This document shows, in pieces, positions 26,731 to 41,623 of a stretch of 42,500 nt of DNA. The position numbers and the translations under genes are program-made. Position 1 is the first letter of the stretch. Each line of letters begins with the position of its first letter. A model generated the notes under the pieces. It did no database searches. It was not told the origin of the DNA and saw only the letters and a program-made list of their open reading frames with translations. Source of the DNA: Deinococcus sp. YIM 77859 (GTDB lineage: Bacteria; Deinococcota; Deinococci; Deinococcales; Deinococcaceae); contig NZ_JQNI01000002.1 in NCBI RefSeq assembly GCF_000745175.1, positions 2,432,501-2,475,000 on the forward strand. The letters run 5' to 3'.

Positions 26731-26790
26731 GGCGAGCGCTATCCAGCACGAGCCGCCCGGAGGAAATCGACCCTCCGGGCCTGTTCTTTG
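26712..26790 (+). promoter_or_regulatory. Predicted attenuator controlling DAHP synthase
   Basis: Three mutually exclusive pairings are visible. Early hairpin: CGGG (26712-26715) with CCCG (26720-26723). Antiterminator: CCGGG (26721-26725) with CCCGG (26756-26760). Terminator: GCCCGGAGG (26755-26763) with CCTCCGGGC (26772-26780), 9 bp, followed by CTGTTCTTTG. A ribosome stalled on the Phe/Trp codons would cover the first arm, free the second and prevent the terminator. The T-tract is imperfect, and the hairpin ends only 9 nt before the SD, so translational control is an alternative. Confidence 0.65.
26755..26788 (+). terminator. Terminator hairpin within the aroG leader
   Basis: Perfect 9-bp stem GCCCGGAGG/CCTCCGGGC with loop AAATCGAC, followed by a T-rich tail (CTGTTCTT). 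It is the terminating arm of the predicted attenuator. Confidence 0.65.
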
Positions 26791-26799
26791 AGGTGTGTG

Positions 26800-27876
<1,077 letters not shown>

Positions 27877-27993
27877 AGCCCCAGCAGGAGTCCTTCGAGG
27901 GTAAAGGCAAACTGCGCTTGTTCCCACGGTTTGCCCCCAGCGCTGCCGCAGACTGTGAGCCATGTGCTGGGGAGAGACAGGAAGGGAAGGCGC

Positions 27994-28893
<900 letters not shown>

Positions 28894-28949
28894 CCCGGGA
28901 GACCTGGGGTTGGTTGGTCCGCACGGCTCATCCCCGGCGCTGCGCCTGT

Positions 28950-28955
28950 TACCCT
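28950..28955 (+). promoter_or_regulatory. Leaderless-type -10 box of the exonuclease gene
   Basis: TGTTACCCT with TACCCT as hexamer, 7 nt (GGGGTCC), GTG at 28963; no SD in the interval. Confidence 0.6.
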
Positions 28956-28962
28956 GGGGTCC

Positions 28963-29505
28963 GTGAATGTCGTCGTGTTCGACCTGGAAACCACCGGCCT
29001 GTCTCCCGAGCGGGACGCCATTGTGGAGATCGGCGCGCTGCGGGTCGTGGACGGGCGGGTGGTGGAGGCCGAGCGCTTCGAGACGCTGGTGCGGCCGGTG
29101 AACGGGGCAGGCGAGCTGCTGTCTATTCCCTGGCGAGCGCAGCGCGTCCACGGGATCAGCGACGCGATGGTGCAGGACGCGCCGGACCTCTCGCGGGTGC
29201 TGCCCGAGTTTCTGGACTTTGTGGGTGACTCGGCGGTGGCCGCCCACAACATCGGCTTTGACGGGAGCTTTATGCGCGTCGCTGCTCGGCGGCACGGCCT
29301 GGTGTGGGCGCCGCCCGCCGAGTACTGCACCGTGCAGCTTTCTCGCCGGGCCTTTCCCCAGGAGCGGACCCACAACCTCGACGTGCTGGCCGGGCGCTTG
29401 GGCCTCAGCTTCGCGCCTGGGGGCCGTCACCGCTCGCTGGGCGACGTGCGGGTGACGGCGGAAGCCTTTGTGCGGCTGATGGAGCGGCTCCAGGTCCGCG
29501 GTTAG
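28963..29505 (+). CDS. DEDDh 3'-5' exonuclease (DnaQ-like)
   Basis: 180 residues. Exo I FDLETTG with D7 and E9, Exo [11 protein letters not shown] with D100, Exo [14 protein letters not shown] with H156 and D161: a complete DEDDh catalytic set. This is the proofreading-type fold of DNA polymerase III epsilon, but stand-alone proteins of this size may instead act in repair or RNA processing. It lacks the C-terminal alpha-binding segment of E. coli DnaQ (243 residues), so it may not be the replicative proofreader. Next to uvsE, a repair role is plausible. Confidence 0.88.
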   Translation: MNVVVFDLETTGLSPERDAIVEIGALRVVDGRVVEAERFETLVRPVNGAGELLSIPWRAQRVHGISDAMVQDAPDLSRVLPEFLDFVGDSAVAAHNIGFDGSFMRVAARRHGLVWAPPAEYCTVQLSRRAFPQERTHNLDVLAGRLGLSFAPGGRHRSLGDVRVTAEAFVRLMERLQVRG

Positions 29506-29511
29506 CGGCGC

Positions 29512-31314
29512 CTATTTTCTGGCGCCCAGCACCTTGGGCACCAACACGATGGCGTTGGGCACCGGTTGACCCCAGACGGTATTCAGGTAACCGCCCAGGT
29601 CCCCATACCCGGCCGTGAGGTAGGCGGTGGCGCTGGAACCGCTGTCGAGCCGCACGGCGTCACGCACTCCGGCGGCGGCGAGTGCGGCGGCAAAAGCTTC
29701 CGGGGTACCGTGTTCCAGATAGGCGATGGTGGGTTTTTCGCCCAGCATCCCAAAAGCGACCTGCCGTGTGGGCCGCCAGACGCTCGACAGGGTGTTAAAA
29801 GCTTCGCGGCGGGGATTCAGCGCGACTCGCCCACCCTGCACCAGCAGCGGCCCGGCGCTCAGGGCATCCTGCACCTCGTTCCAGGGCGCGTCCTCCGCCT
29901 GCCAGTTCAGCGTGGTCGTGAGGGGGGCTCCGGCGGTTCGCGGCAGCTGCGGAAAGCGGGCCGGATCAAAGGTGAGGGCGAGCGTACCGGGGGGCGGCAC
30001 GTTCCGTCCGGTGGTGACGCGGCTGACCGTGGACGCACCCGGGGTGAGGTACAGCGTCGTGAGCCCGGTGTCGCCCACCGCGTTGCGGCCGTCCCCCACA
30101 AAGGCGGTCAGAAGCTCACGCCGCACCCTGGTTCCCACGGTATTCACCGTGACGCTGCCGAAAGAGCCCTGGAGCACGTAGCGGGGCCGAGGATAGCCGA
30201 ACACCGTGCTTCCCTGCGCCGTGAAGCCGATCGTCGCGCGTTTTTCCAGACTGGGCGCGGTCATCAAGCCGCCGACCGCGACGAGGTCAACCGGGAGGCG
30301 GCTGACCGGATCGAAGTACCCGCCGTTGACGCCCGCGACACCGCCCGCTTCCCGCACCAGGGAAGCCACATCCCGCGCCGTTCCGAGGGGTGCGGTAACG
30401 ACCCGCGGCTGAAAGCGGGCCGGGTCAAAACTCAGCAGGTGCAGTCCGCCCTGCACGCGGTAGCTGACGCCCTCCGGCAGCGCCTCGGTGTTGATGGGCG
30501 GGGGTACGCTGCGGCTCAGCAGCGTCGTGGTGTCGATCACCACCCGGTAGGGGTTTTCCAGGGTGAAAATCTCGCTGGTGCCGCCGCCGGTGTACAGCTG
30601 CACGGTGGTCTGCGGGCGGTTTTGCTGCCCCCCCGCCTCGATGCTGAGGATGTCGCCGCTCGCCAGCGTCTGCCGGGAAGGGGTCGCGCGAACGCCCGGC
30701 AGAATCACCCGGAGGCCGCCCGACTCGCGCACCACCTCGTGCGGAACCTGGCCGCTGAGTTCCAAGACCACCCGCTGCACCTCCACCGTGCGGTACATCG
30801 TGCGGCTGACCCGTACCGTGTCGAGATGGGCACTGGGGAACGCAACCGGGGGAGGCGCAGACGCGCTCCCGGTGCTTGGAGCGTCCGGTGAGGGCGGCAG
30901 CGTTTCGGGGGGGATGGCGGCAGGCGCGGCAAAATCCAGCAGGTCCGGTGCGTCCACCACCACCCGCACGCCCAGCAGCCGGACTGCTGCAAGCGGCACA
31001 TACAGGCTGCCGCCCACCAGTTCTGGAGTGCCGAGGCGGGTCTCTGCGGGCAGAGTGAAGCCTACGGCCCGCCAGCCCCGGCCCGGCGTAAAGCGCAGTT
31101 CCCGCCCGCCGTACAACAGACGCACGTCCTGGGGGTCGTTGCGCACGGCCACCCCCAGGCGGGGAAGGGTCCAGACGGCCAGCGCCTCGCTGCCGCCAAG
31201 CACTTTGGATTCCACCGCTGCCGCCTGCACCACGCCGCCGATCGCGACCGAACGCGCCCCCGCCCCCGCGAGCAGCGCCAGCACTGCCGTCCATACCAGC
31301 CGTCCGGAGTTCAC
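29512..31314 (-). CDS. Exported phosphodiester glycosidase-like protein with N-terminal AMIN-like region
   Basis: 600 residues from the GTG at 31314 (7 nt after a TAAACT box; an ATG 7 codons upstream overlaps that box and is rejected). Signal peptide at 1-30. A copper-amine-oxidase-N-like segment (about 45-125) is followed by a Pro-rich linker, an AMIN-like beta region (about 165-262; [19 protein letters not shown]) and a C-terminal NAGPA/phosphodiester glycosidase domain (about 315-595). That domain shows GVNGGYF (328-334) and [12 protein letters not shown] near the end. The substrate is unknown; the AMIN part suggests envelope or peptidoglycan targeting. Confidence 0.82.
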   Translation of the reverse strand: MNSGRLVWTAVLALLAGAGARSVAIGGVVQAAAVESKVLGGSEALAVWTLPRLGVAVRNDPQDVRLLYGGRELRFTPGRGWRAVGFTLPAETRLGTPELVGGSLYVPLAAVRLLGVRVVVDAPDLLDFAAPAAIPPETLPPSPDAPSTGSASAPPPVAFPSAHLDTVRVSRTMYRTVEVQRVVLELSGQVPHEVVRESGGLRVILPGVRATPSRQTLASGDILSIEAGGQQNRPQTTVQLYTGGGTSEIFTLENPYRVVIDTTTLLSRSVPPPINTEALPEGVSYRVQGGLHLLSFDPARFQPRVVTAPLGTARDVASLVREAGGVAGVNGGYFDPVSRLPVDLVAVGGLMTAPSLEKRATIGFTAQGSTVFGYPRPRYVLQGSFGSVTVNTVGTRVRRELLTAFVGDGRNAVGDTGLTTLYLTPGASTVSRVTTGRNVPPPGTLALTFDPARFPQLPRTAGAPLTTTLNWQAEDAPWNEVQDALSAGPLLVQGGRVALNPRREAFNTLSSVWRPTRQVAFGMLGEKPTIAYLEHGTPEAFAAALAAAGVRDAVRLDSGSSATAYLTAGYGDLGGYLNTVWGQPVPNAIVLVPKVLGARK

Positions 31315-31321
31315 GCGCGGG

Positions 31322-31327
31322 AGTTTA
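31322..31327 (-). promoter_or_regulatory. Leaderless-type -10 box of the glycosidase-like gene
   Basis: Minus strand: TAAACT, 7 nt (CCCGCGC), GTG at 31314. Confidence 0.65.
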
Positions 31328-31372
31328 CCCCGCATTCGGCCGCTGCCGGGTGAGGGCCCTTCGCTTGTCAGA

Positions 31373-31399
31373 TTGCCGTGTGAAACCCGCTTCTATACT
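31373..31399 (+). promoter_or_regulatory. Promoter of mglB-mglA
   Basis: TTGCCG (31373-31378), 15-nt spacer, TATACT (31394-31399). ATG follows after 9 nt with no SD, so the leader would be only 2-3 nt. ATTGCC (31372-31377) gives a 16-nt spacer. Confidence 0.55.
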
Positions 31400-31408
31400 G
31401 CCCTGGCC

Positions 31409-31894
31409 ATGATTGAACCTTCCCTCGCGCTGTATGGCGACGCCTTTGACCGGGTTGACCGCCACCTGGAAGAACTGCTGGCGGCCACCGGCGTTCGCTA
31501 CTGCCTGCTCGTCGACCGCAAGGGGTTTGTGCTCTCGCACAAAGAAGCCCTCTGGGCGCCTCGGCCGCCCGCCCTCGACAGCGTGGCGACCCTTGTGGCC
31601 AGCAACGCTGCGGCGACAGCAGCGCTTGCCAACATGCTGGGTGAGCGCACCTTTAGTGAGCAGATTCATCAGGGAGAGAACGGCACCCTATACGTGGAGT
31701 CGGTGGGTGACCAGGCCCTCCTCACCCTGATCTTTGACGTCTCGGTGCCGCTGGGCCGGGTGAAAGTCCACACCAAAAAGACCATCGCGCAGGTTGCCGC
31801 GATCCTTCAGGAGCTTCAGGACGCGCCGCCCATGCAGTTCAGCGAGGACTTCTCCAAGGGCGCCAGTGCCCTGCTGGACGACCTGCTGGGCTAA
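31409..31894 (+). CDS. mglB: Roadblock/LC7-domain protein, MglB-like
   Basis: 161 residues from the ATG at 31409; a very long open frame upstream is antisense to the glycosidase-like gene and is not used. A Roadblock/LC7 fold is indicated by the N-terminal helix, [18 protein letters not shown] (about 31-48), [19 protein letters not shown] and [24 protein letters not shown]. MglB is the GTPase-activating partner of MglA. The C-terminal tail (130-161) is helical and acidic. It lies 15 nt before mglA, the conserved bacterial MglBA pair. Confidence 0.9.
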   Translation: MIEPSLALYGDAFDRVDRHLEELLAATGVRYCLLVDRKGFVLSHKEALWAPRPPALDSVATLVASNAAATAALANMLGERTFSEQIHQGENGTLYVESVGDQALLTLIFDVSVPLGRVKVHTKKTIAQVAAILQELQDAPPMQFSEDFSKGASALLDDLLG

Positions 31895-31909
31895 AGGGGG
31901 AGAAAAGAG

Positions 31910-32500
<591 letters not shown>

Positions 32501-32540
32501 ACGCAGCGCGTGGGGGCTCCCCATAAGGAGCGGCCAGGAG

Positions 32541-32572
32541 AAAAAGCCCCGAAAATGTCTTCGGGGCTCTTT
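32541..32572. terminator. Bidirectional terminator between mglA and sodC fusion
   Basis: AGCCCCGAA (32545-32553), loop AATGTC, TTCGGGGCT (32560-32568). The plus strand continues CTTT; the minus strand continues TTTTT, so it serves both convergent genes, more strongly the minus one. Confidence 0.85.
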
Positions 32573-32598
32573 CCGCGCGCCGGTTGTTGACCACGCGC

Positions 32599-34023
32599 CT
32601 AGAACTTTCGGAACCTTGTCAGCCGGAAAGGAGTTTCCGGGGGGGTCCCCGCCATCAGCCGGTCGAGCTGCGCCTGCGTCACCACGAGGTCACCGCCGAC
32701 CAGCGCCAGCGTGGCCGGAAAGCGCAGGCCGCGCACGGGTTCTTCTGCGACGAGCTGTCCCGTTCCGTAATCCGCCGAGAGGCTCACCTTGCTCACGACC
32801 CCATCCCTGTTGCGGGCCACGTAGAGGGTGCGGCCGTCGAGAAGCAGGCCGTCGCCGCTCATCAGGCCCGTCATCACCCGGCGCACGGCTTTGGTGCGCA
32901 GGTCGATGCGCCACAGCTCGCCCGTGTTCGTCTGCACCACCAGCAGCGAGCGCCCGTCCGGGGTCGCCGTGATTCCGTTGAGGTTGATGCCGGGGCCGTA
33001 CTTGACCGGCGTCCCGGCGAGGTCGAGCCACGCGGTCAGGTTGAGGTTGCGGTCTACCCGGAAGATGACCGGACGGGTGGAGTCGGTCACGTACACGTTG
33101 CCGTCGGGCGCGGGCGTGAGGTCGTTGATGTAGGGACTGGGTGACGGGGGCGTCTGGAGGACCTTCAGGGTCATCCCGTCCGGCGTGAGGACGCTCACCG
33201 TGCCCTGTGCCCCACCCGCGACCCACAGGCGGCCCTGCCCGTCCACCTTCAGCCCCAGCGCGGCCTGACGGCCCAGCGCCCCGCCCTCCTGGAACTTGCG
33301 GACGGCCCCGGTTGCCGCGTTGATCGCGTAGATGGTGCCGTTCACCGCGCTGCCGGTGTAGATCACGCCCCGGCGGGCGTCGTAGGCCACGCCCTCCGGG
33401 AAGTCCTGGGCACCGGGCAGGGTGTAGTCGGTCGCCCTCAAGGTGTCACGCACGATCACGCCGCAGCGCTCACGGGCGCCCGACATCCCCGCCGGGTCGG
33501 TCTTGTAGTCGTCGGGACGGGCGTGGACCACCAGGGTGCGGTTCAGGACACCGTTCATCCCACTCAGGCTGATCTTGTCGGTGGTGAAGCTGGCGCGGCC
33601 CACCCCGCCCTCGTCCACGTTCAGCATGGGCAGGTCGCCGCCGTGCCCGTACGTGTTGTCTGCCTGCGGGTCGTCGTGGTTTTTGCTCATGCCGGGGTCA
33701 AAGTGCCCGCCCGCTCCGCCAAAGGGCACGACGGTATTCGTCGCCTCGTCCACGCCGGGGGTGCAGCGCCCGTACTCGTGGACGTGCATCCCGTGCTGGC
33801 CCGGCGTCAGACCGCGCACCTCCACGGTGACCTGTACTCCCATCCCCTGCGGGACGAAGCGGGCGGTGCCCAGCACCTGTCCGGCGGGGTCCCGCAGGGT
33901 GGCTGTCGCGCTGAGGGGGGTGCTCGCCGGGGCCATCGTCATGGGGGCACCGGCCCCGCCCGCCACCGCTGCGCCCAGGGCGAGTGTCGCCAGGGCGAGG
34001 GAACGCTTGGTCTGAAGCTTCAT
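32599..34023 (-). CDS. Exported Cu/Zn superoxide dismutase fused to a beta-propeller domain
   Basis: 474 residues from the ATG at 34023. Signal peptide about 1-25. The SOD domain (about 35-195) carries a full metal set: H80 and H82 (HVH), H107, H116, H127 and D130 (GHGGD), H167 (VVHA). The likely disulfide is C87-C187. Residues about 200-474 form an SMP-30/NHL-type six-bladed propeller (FPEGVAYDARRGVIYTGS, GLKVDGQGRLWVAGG, NGITATPDGRSLLVVQ). SOD would dismutate extracytoplasmic superoxide; the propeller's role is unknown. ATGA overlap with the upstream dehydrogenase gene. Confidence 0.9.
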   Translation of the reverse strand: MKLQTKRSLALATLALGAAVAGGAGAPMTMAPASTPLSATATLRDPAGQVLGTARFVPQGMGVQVTVEVRGLTPGQHGMHVHEYGRCTPGVDEATNTVVPFGGAGGHFDPGMSKNHDDPQADNTYGHGGDLPMLNVDEGGVGRASFTTDKISLSGMNGVLNRTLVVHARPDDYKTDPAGMSGARERCGVIVRDTLRATDYTLPGAQDFPEGVAYDARRGVIYTGSAVNGTIYAINAATGAVRKFQEGGALGRQAALGLKVDGQGRLWVAGGAQGTVSVLTPDGMTLKVLQTPPSPSPYINDLTPAPDGNVYVTDSTRPVIFRVDRNLNLTAWLDLAGTPVKYGPGINLNGITATPDGRSLLVVQTNTGELWRIDLRTKAVRRVMTGLMSGDGLLLDGRTLYVARNRDGVVSKVSLSADYGTGQLVAEEPVRGLRFPATLALVGGDLVVTQAQLDRLMAGTPPETPFRLTRFRKF

Positions 34024-35294
34024 TGCTGGCCTCCGGTGTACAGCACGCGGTAGATCACGCCGCTCTGGTCGTCCGTAAAGAGCAGGCTGCCATCCGTGTA
34101 CGTCGCCACGCCCGCCACTCGCCCGAACTGCTTCCACTCGCCGCCCTCCTGGTACACGAAGCCGGTGACAAAGGGCTCGATGGCGGTGGGGCGGTTCCCC
34201 GCGTCAAAGTTGATACGGCCGATCTCGTAGCCGCTGGGGGCCGAGCGGTTCCAGGACCCCCGGAAGGCGACAAAGGCGTCATTGCGGTATTCGGCGGGGA
34301 ACTGGGTGCCGGTGTAGAAGGTCAGGCCGATGGCCGCAGCGTGTGCCGTGTAGTTGAGCAGGCTCCCTTGGGTGAGGGAACAGTACTCGGCCTTGGTGAT
34401 CCGGCCGGGAAGCTGGCTGGAGTTGGTGTAGGGATCGGGTCGGCGGTCACCGTAGCAGAAGGGCCAGCCGTAGTTGCGCCCGCGCTGAAGCACGTTCAAC
34501 TCTTCGGGCGGCAGGTTGTCACCGTGCCAGTCGCTGCCCTGGTCCATCCCGTAGAAGACCCCAGTGACCGGATGCCACCCAAAGCCGATGGTGTGGCGCA
34601 GGCCCCGCGCGTACACTTCGCGCCACTGCCCGTCCGGGCGAATGCGCAGGATGCTCGCCTCCTCCGGGTTCTGGGTGGGCGTGTCATTGTTGGTGGAGCC
34701 GAAAGACGCGTAGAGGTAGCCGTCTGGCCCCCACTTCAGTCCCCGCGCGGGGTGCTGCCCGGCGTCGGGAAAGCCGTCGGCAAAGACGCGCGGCACGCCC
34801 AGGCTGCCGTCCTGCGCCATGTCCATCACCCAGATCGTCTTTTCGCCCACGGCGTAGAGCTTGCGGTCCTTGACGTCCAGCCCGTGCACCAGCCGGAGGT
34901 TTTGCGCGACCATCCGGCGCTCACCCGCGTCAAAGAGGCCGTCTTTGTTCACGTCCTTGAGGTACCAGATGTCGTTCTGGGCACGCCGGGTGAGGTAGAT
35001 CCCGCCGTCAGGCATCACGTGCAGCATCCGCGCGTTGCCGAGGCCCGTCGCCATCACCTTGATCTGAAAGCCCGCCGGAACCTTCAGTCGGGCCAGCTTG
35101 TCGGGGGTAAAGCCCAGGGCGCGCGGTTCATTGCGGGTGACCGTGGCACTGACGGGCGGCTCGGGAGCAGGGAGCGGGCGCGGGGTGGGAATGGTCGTCT
35201 GAGCGGGGCCGGTCGGGGGCGCTGAGCCTTGGGCCAGCACGGCCCCCAGGCCAGCCAGCGCCGCCGTCAGGGCAACAAGCAGGGATCCACGCAT
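34020..35294 (-). CDS. Exported PQQ-type sugar dehydrogenase-like beta-propeller protein
   Basis: 424 residues from the ATG at 35294, preceded by GGAGGA; an upstream ATG ten codons earlier lacks a signal-like start. Signal peptide MRGSLLVALTAALAGLGAVLA-like (first 20 are MRGSLLVALTAALAGLGAVL). The sorbosone/glucose dehydrogenase (GSDH) fold is shown by RLVHGLDV, HPARGLKWGPDGYLYASFGS, GLRHTIGFGWHPVTG, GMDQGSDWHGDNLPPEEL and NYGWPFCYG. Whether it binds PQQ cannot be read here. It is co-translated with the SOD-propeller protein, suggesting a joint periplasmic redox role (inference). Confidence 0.85.
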   Translation of the reverse strand: MRGSLLVALTAALAGLGAVLAQGSAPPTGPAQTTIPTPRPLPAPEPPVSATVTRNEPRALGFTPDKLARLKVPAGFQIKVMATGLGNARMLHVMPDGGIYLTRRAQNDIWYLKDVNKDGLFDAGERRMVAQNLRLVHGLDVKDRKLYAVGEKTIWVMDMAQDGSLGVPRVFADGFPDAGQHPARGLKWGPDGYLYASFGSTNNDTPTQNPEEASILRIRPDGQWREVYARGLRHTIGFGWHPVTGVFYGMDQGSDWHGDNLPPEELNVLQRGRNYGWPFCYGDRRPDPYTNSSQLPGRITKAEYCSLTQGSLLNYTAHAAAIGLTFYTGTQFPAEYRNDAFVAFRGSWNRSAPSGYEIGRINFDAGNRPTAIEPFVTGFVYQEGGEWKQFGRVAGVATYTDGSLLFTDDQSGVIYRVLYTGGQQ

Positions 35295-35388
35295 GGGGTC
35301 TAGTCCTCCGCCGGGCAGCATCACATGCCCGAAAAAGGGCTGACCTTTCTCCCGCTTACCTTCTCAGCTTTTTCTTAACGGGTAGGCT

Positions 35389-36228
<840 letters not shown>

Positions 36229-36234
36229 GCGCTC

Positions 36235-36240
36235 AGGGTA
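36235..36240 (-). promoter_or_regulatory. Leaderless-type -10 box of mqnD
   Basis: Minus strand: TACCCT, 6 nt (GAGCGC), ATG of mqnD. Confidence 0.65.
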
Positions 36241-36296
36241 GTCCTGGCGTGGGTGGTCACATGCCCCAGCCCGGCCTCCTCTGGCGGCAGGACGCC

Positions 36297-37204
<908 letters not shown>

Positions 37205-37208
<4 letters not shown>

Positions 37209-37720
37209 TGCCTGTCCCCCGCCAGGCGGCGCACGCCGAAGAGCGCGGCGGTCACGGTGCTCGCGCTGCCTTGCAGGGTGCCGTCTCGCAGGCCGCCCAG
37301 CACCTGCTCGGGCGGCAGCCACGTCACCTCGATCTCCTCATCCTCGTCGTGGGGAAGCCGGCTCTCGCGCAGGTTGCGCGCCTCGAAGACGTACAGTTCC
37401 TCGTCGCAGAAGCCGGGGCTGGAGTAGAAGCGGGTCAGCAGCGTCATGTCGCCGTCCAAGCCCACTTCCTCCTGAAGCTCGCGCCGGGCGGCGGCCTCAG
37501 GAGTCTCGCCCGGGTCGATCAGGCCCGCCGGGGCCTCCAGCGTCACTCCCCCGATCGCCCGGCGCCGCTGGCGCACGAGCAGCATTTCGCCCGCCTCGTT
37601 CAGGGCCAGAATCGCGACTGCGTCCGCGTGACGCACCACTTCCCACTTGCCCTCCAGCTTTTCTAGCCGCACGACGTGCCCGTCATAGATCACCTGGGTG
37701 TCGGGGTTGGTCTTGCCCAT
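37205..37720 (-). CDS. Nudix hydrolase, ADP-ribose pyrophosphatase type
   Basis: 171 residues from the ATG at 37720. The Nudix box spans residues 66-88 (G66, E72, R80-E81, E84-E85, G87), preceded by EAPAG, the pattern of ADP-ribose pyrophosphatases, and by VRQRRRAIGG. It would cleave ADP-ribose to AMP and ribose 5-phosphate. The downstream FYSSPGFCDEELYVF matches the ADPRase substrate loop. TACAGT lies 6 nt before ATG. It shares an operon with ribF by stop/start overlap. Confidence 0.9.
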
Positions 37721-37726
37721 GCAGGC

Positions 37727-37732
37727 ACTGTA
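37727..37732 (-). promoter_or_regulatory. Leaderless-type -10 box of the Nudix-ribF operon
   Basis: Minus strand: TACAGT, 6 nt (GCCTGC), ATG at 37720. Confidence 0.65.
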
Positions 37733-37922
37733 GCGCTGTTGCGGGGCGAGAACGGAACCTCCCGCCTCCGCCGTTCGGCGTATCGCCTCCCCGTCTGGGT
37801 GGGGGTAGGGTGAGGGTGATGCGAGGCACTGGAGCATGACGAAGCGGCGCTGAGTTCGTCCGCCACGCGCCCCCACGTTGCGGGGGCCCGCCTCCTCGCC
37901 TGCCCCCAACCCGGAGGTTCCT

Positions 37923-39661
<1,739 letters not shown>

Positions 39662-39721
39662 GGGGGCACGTTAAGCTTTCGCTCTCTGCCCTCCTGCGCG
39701 GCGCTCTGCGAGAATCCCCCC

Positions 39722-40852
39722 ATGTTCACCCGCGCCGACCTGGAGGCACGTGAAGCCGCCACGCTCGCGCCCTATGCCACCCTGAGCGCGCATTCGCGTG
39801 GGCGGGCGTATCCGGAGCCCGAAAGCGCGACGCGCACCGCCTTTCAGAAAGACCGTGACCGTATTCTGCACACCACGGCATTTCGCCGGTTGGAATACAA
39901 GACGCAGGTGTTCCTGAATGCGCCGAGGGACCATTACCGCACCCGCCTGACCCACACCCTGGAGGTGGGTCAGGTGGCCCGTTCGGTCGCGCTGACGCTC
40001 GGCCTGAACGAGACGCTGGCGGAGGCCATCGCCCTGGGACACGACCTGGGACACCCCCCCTTCGGACACGCGGGCGAGCGAGTGCTGAACGCGCTGATGG
40101 AGGAGGAGGGCGGTTTCGATCACAACACGCAGGCGCGGCGCATCGTGACCCGGCTGGAAGACCGTTACCCCGACTTTCCGGGACTCAACCTCACGCTCGA
40201 CACGCTGGACGGCCTGAACAAGCACGAGCGGTCGGGGCTGGGGCCGCCCAGCCTGGAAGCGCAGCTTGTAGACGCCGCCGACGCCCTGGCCTACACGGCC
40301 CACGACCTGGACGACGGGCTGCGCAGCGGGCTGCTGAGCCCCGAACACCTTGCCGAGCTGCCGCTGTGGCAGGAACTGCTCGCCCGCGTGCCGCCGCAGT
40401 CGCCGCAGCTCACGGAGCGTGACCGCCGTACCCTACACCGTGAACTGCTGGGGTGGCTGATTCAGGATCTCACGGCGGCCAGCGACGCTGCGATTCGGGC
40501 CAGCGGCGTGACCAGCGCGGCCGCGGTGCGCGCCCACCCCGAACGTCTGATCACCTACAGTGCCCCCATGCGCGAGCGGCTGCGGGAGACGAGTGCCTTT
40601 CTGCGCGAGAACCTGTACCGTCATTGGCGCGTCGAGATGCAGGTGGAGCAGGCCAGCCGGCTCCTCCAGACGCTCTTTGCCGCCTTTCTCGCCCGCCCGT
40701 CCATGCTGCCGCCCGTGGTCCGTGCCCGCGCTGAGGTGGACGGCCTGCCCCGCGCCGTCTGCGACTTCATCGCCGGAATGACCGACCGCTATGCGACGGA
40801 GATGCACGCGGCCCTCGTGCCGCCGCCCACCACCGTGAGCTGGCCGGGCTAA
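39722..40852 (+). CDS. dgt: dGTPase-like HD-domain triphosphohydrolase
   Basis: 376 residues. The HD metal site is H78 (TRLTHTLEV), H107-D108 (LGHDLGHPPFGH), and a later Asp in VDAADALAYTAHDLDDGL. Early FQKDRDRILHTTAFRRLEYK is the dGTPase-family N-motif. Such enzymes hydrolyse dNTPs to deoxynucleosides and triphosphate and tune dNTP pools. At this length it is the type-2 dGTPase-like form. A GAGAAT hexamer lies 6 nt before ATG without SD. Its TAA stop overlaps the convergent pxpA stop. Confidence 0.93.
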   Translation: MFTRADLEAREAATLAPYATLSAHSRGRAYPEPESATRTAFQKDRDRILHTTAFRRLEYKTQVFLNAPRDHYRTRLTHTLEVGQVARSVALTLGLNETLAEAIALGHDLGHPPFGHAGERVLNALMEEEGGFDHNTQARRIVTRLEDRYPDFPGLNLTLDTLDGLNKHERSGLGPPSLEAQLVDAADALAYTAHDLDDGLRSGLLSPEHLAELPLWQELLARVPPQSPQLTERDRRTLHRELLGWLIQDLTAASDAAIRASGVTSAAAVRAHPERLITYSAPMRERLRETSAFLRENLYRHWRVEMQVEQASRLLQTLFAAFLARPSMLPPVVRARAEVDGLPRAVCDFIAGMTDRYATEMHAALVPPPTTVSWPG

Positions 40853-41595
40853 AGGCCCGGAGCCACCACCCGCACCCCCGCCGCCTCCAGCGCCCGCCGC
40901 AGGCTCCGGGCGAGGTTGGCCGCTTCTGGCCCGTCCCCGTGCAGGCAGAGGGTCTGGGCAGGGACCCGCACCTCTTCCCCCGTAACCGCCGTGACCACGC
41001 CCTCGCGGGCCAGCCGCACCCCCTGCAAGGCGGCCTGGGCGTGCGGCAGCAGGGCGCCCGCCTGGCCGCGCGGCCACAGCGTACCGTCCGGCGCGTAGCC
41101 CCGGTCCGCAAAGCCCTCGCCCACGGGCGTCAGCCCCAGCGCCTGCGCCTCGCGCAGCATCACCGACGCCTCGCCCGCCAGCCCGAAGAAGAGGGGCAGG
41201 CCGGAAGCGGCGGCGGCCCGCGCAATCGCTCCCGCCAGCGCCGCGTCCTGTGCAGCCATGTTGTAGAGCATGCCGTGGGGCTTCACGTGGTGCAGGCGGA
41301 CGCCCGCGCGGGCCGCGACCGCCTTGAGCGTCTCGATCTGCTCGCGGACAAAGGCGGTGACCTCAGCGGGGGGAAAGTGCATGGCTCTGCGCCCGAAGCC
41401 CTCACGGTCGGGAAAACTGGGGTGAGCGCCCGCCGCCACTCCGTGCCGGGCGGCGAGACGCAGGCTGTCCCGCATGGTTTCCGTGTCCCCGGCGTGGCCT
41501 CCGCAGGCGATGTTCGCGCTGGAGACGTACGGCATGATGGCGGGCTCGTGCGGGCTGCCCTCGCCGAGGTCGGCATTGAGGTCGATGCGGTGCAT
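40849..41595 (-). CDS. pxpA: 5-oxoprolinase subunit A (LamB/YcsF family)
   Basis: 248 residues from the ATG at 41595, 6 nt after a TATCCT box. The LamB/YcsF signature is complete: IDLNADLGEG at the N-terminus, SANIACGGHAGD, GAHPSFPDREGFGRR, VKPHGMLYN, and FADRGYAPDGTLWPR. With PxpB and PxpC it forms an ATP-dependent 5-oxoprolinase that returns pyroglutamate to glutamate. pxpC lies two genes upstream on the same strand; no pxpB is in the window but it may lie beyond the edge. Confidence 0.95.
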   Translation of the reverse strand: MHRIDLNADLGEGSPHEPAIMPYVSSANIACGGHAGDTETMRDSLRLAARHGVAAGAHPSFPDREGFGRRAMHFPPAEVTAFVREQIETLKAVAARAGVRLHHVKPHGMLYNMAAQDAALAGAIARAAAASGLPLFFGLAGEASVMLREAQALGLTPVGEGFADRGYAPDGTLWPRGQAGALLPHAQAALQGVRLAREGVVTAVTGEEVRVPAQTLCLHGDGPEAANLARSLRRALEAAGVRVVAPGL

Positions 41596-41601
41596 GGGGG
41601 C

Positions 41602-41607
41602 AGGATA
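41602..41607 (-). promoter_or_regulatory. Leaderless-type -10 box of pxpA
   Basis: Minus strand: TATCCT, 6 nt (GCCCCC), ATG at 41595. It suggests pxpA can be transcribed apart from the upstream pair. Confidence 0.6.
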
Positions 41608-41623
41608 GGCGTTCAAGCTGGCT

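Noticed and set aside
29566..30891. 441-codon plus-strand open frame, and another frame running into mglB
   Set aside because: Both are antisense to the glycosidase-like gene; mglB starts at 31409 where promoter and homology begin.
33984..35225. 413-codon plus-strand open frame across the dehydrogenase gene
   Set aside because: Antisense to a gene with clear domain motifs; no signal for expression.
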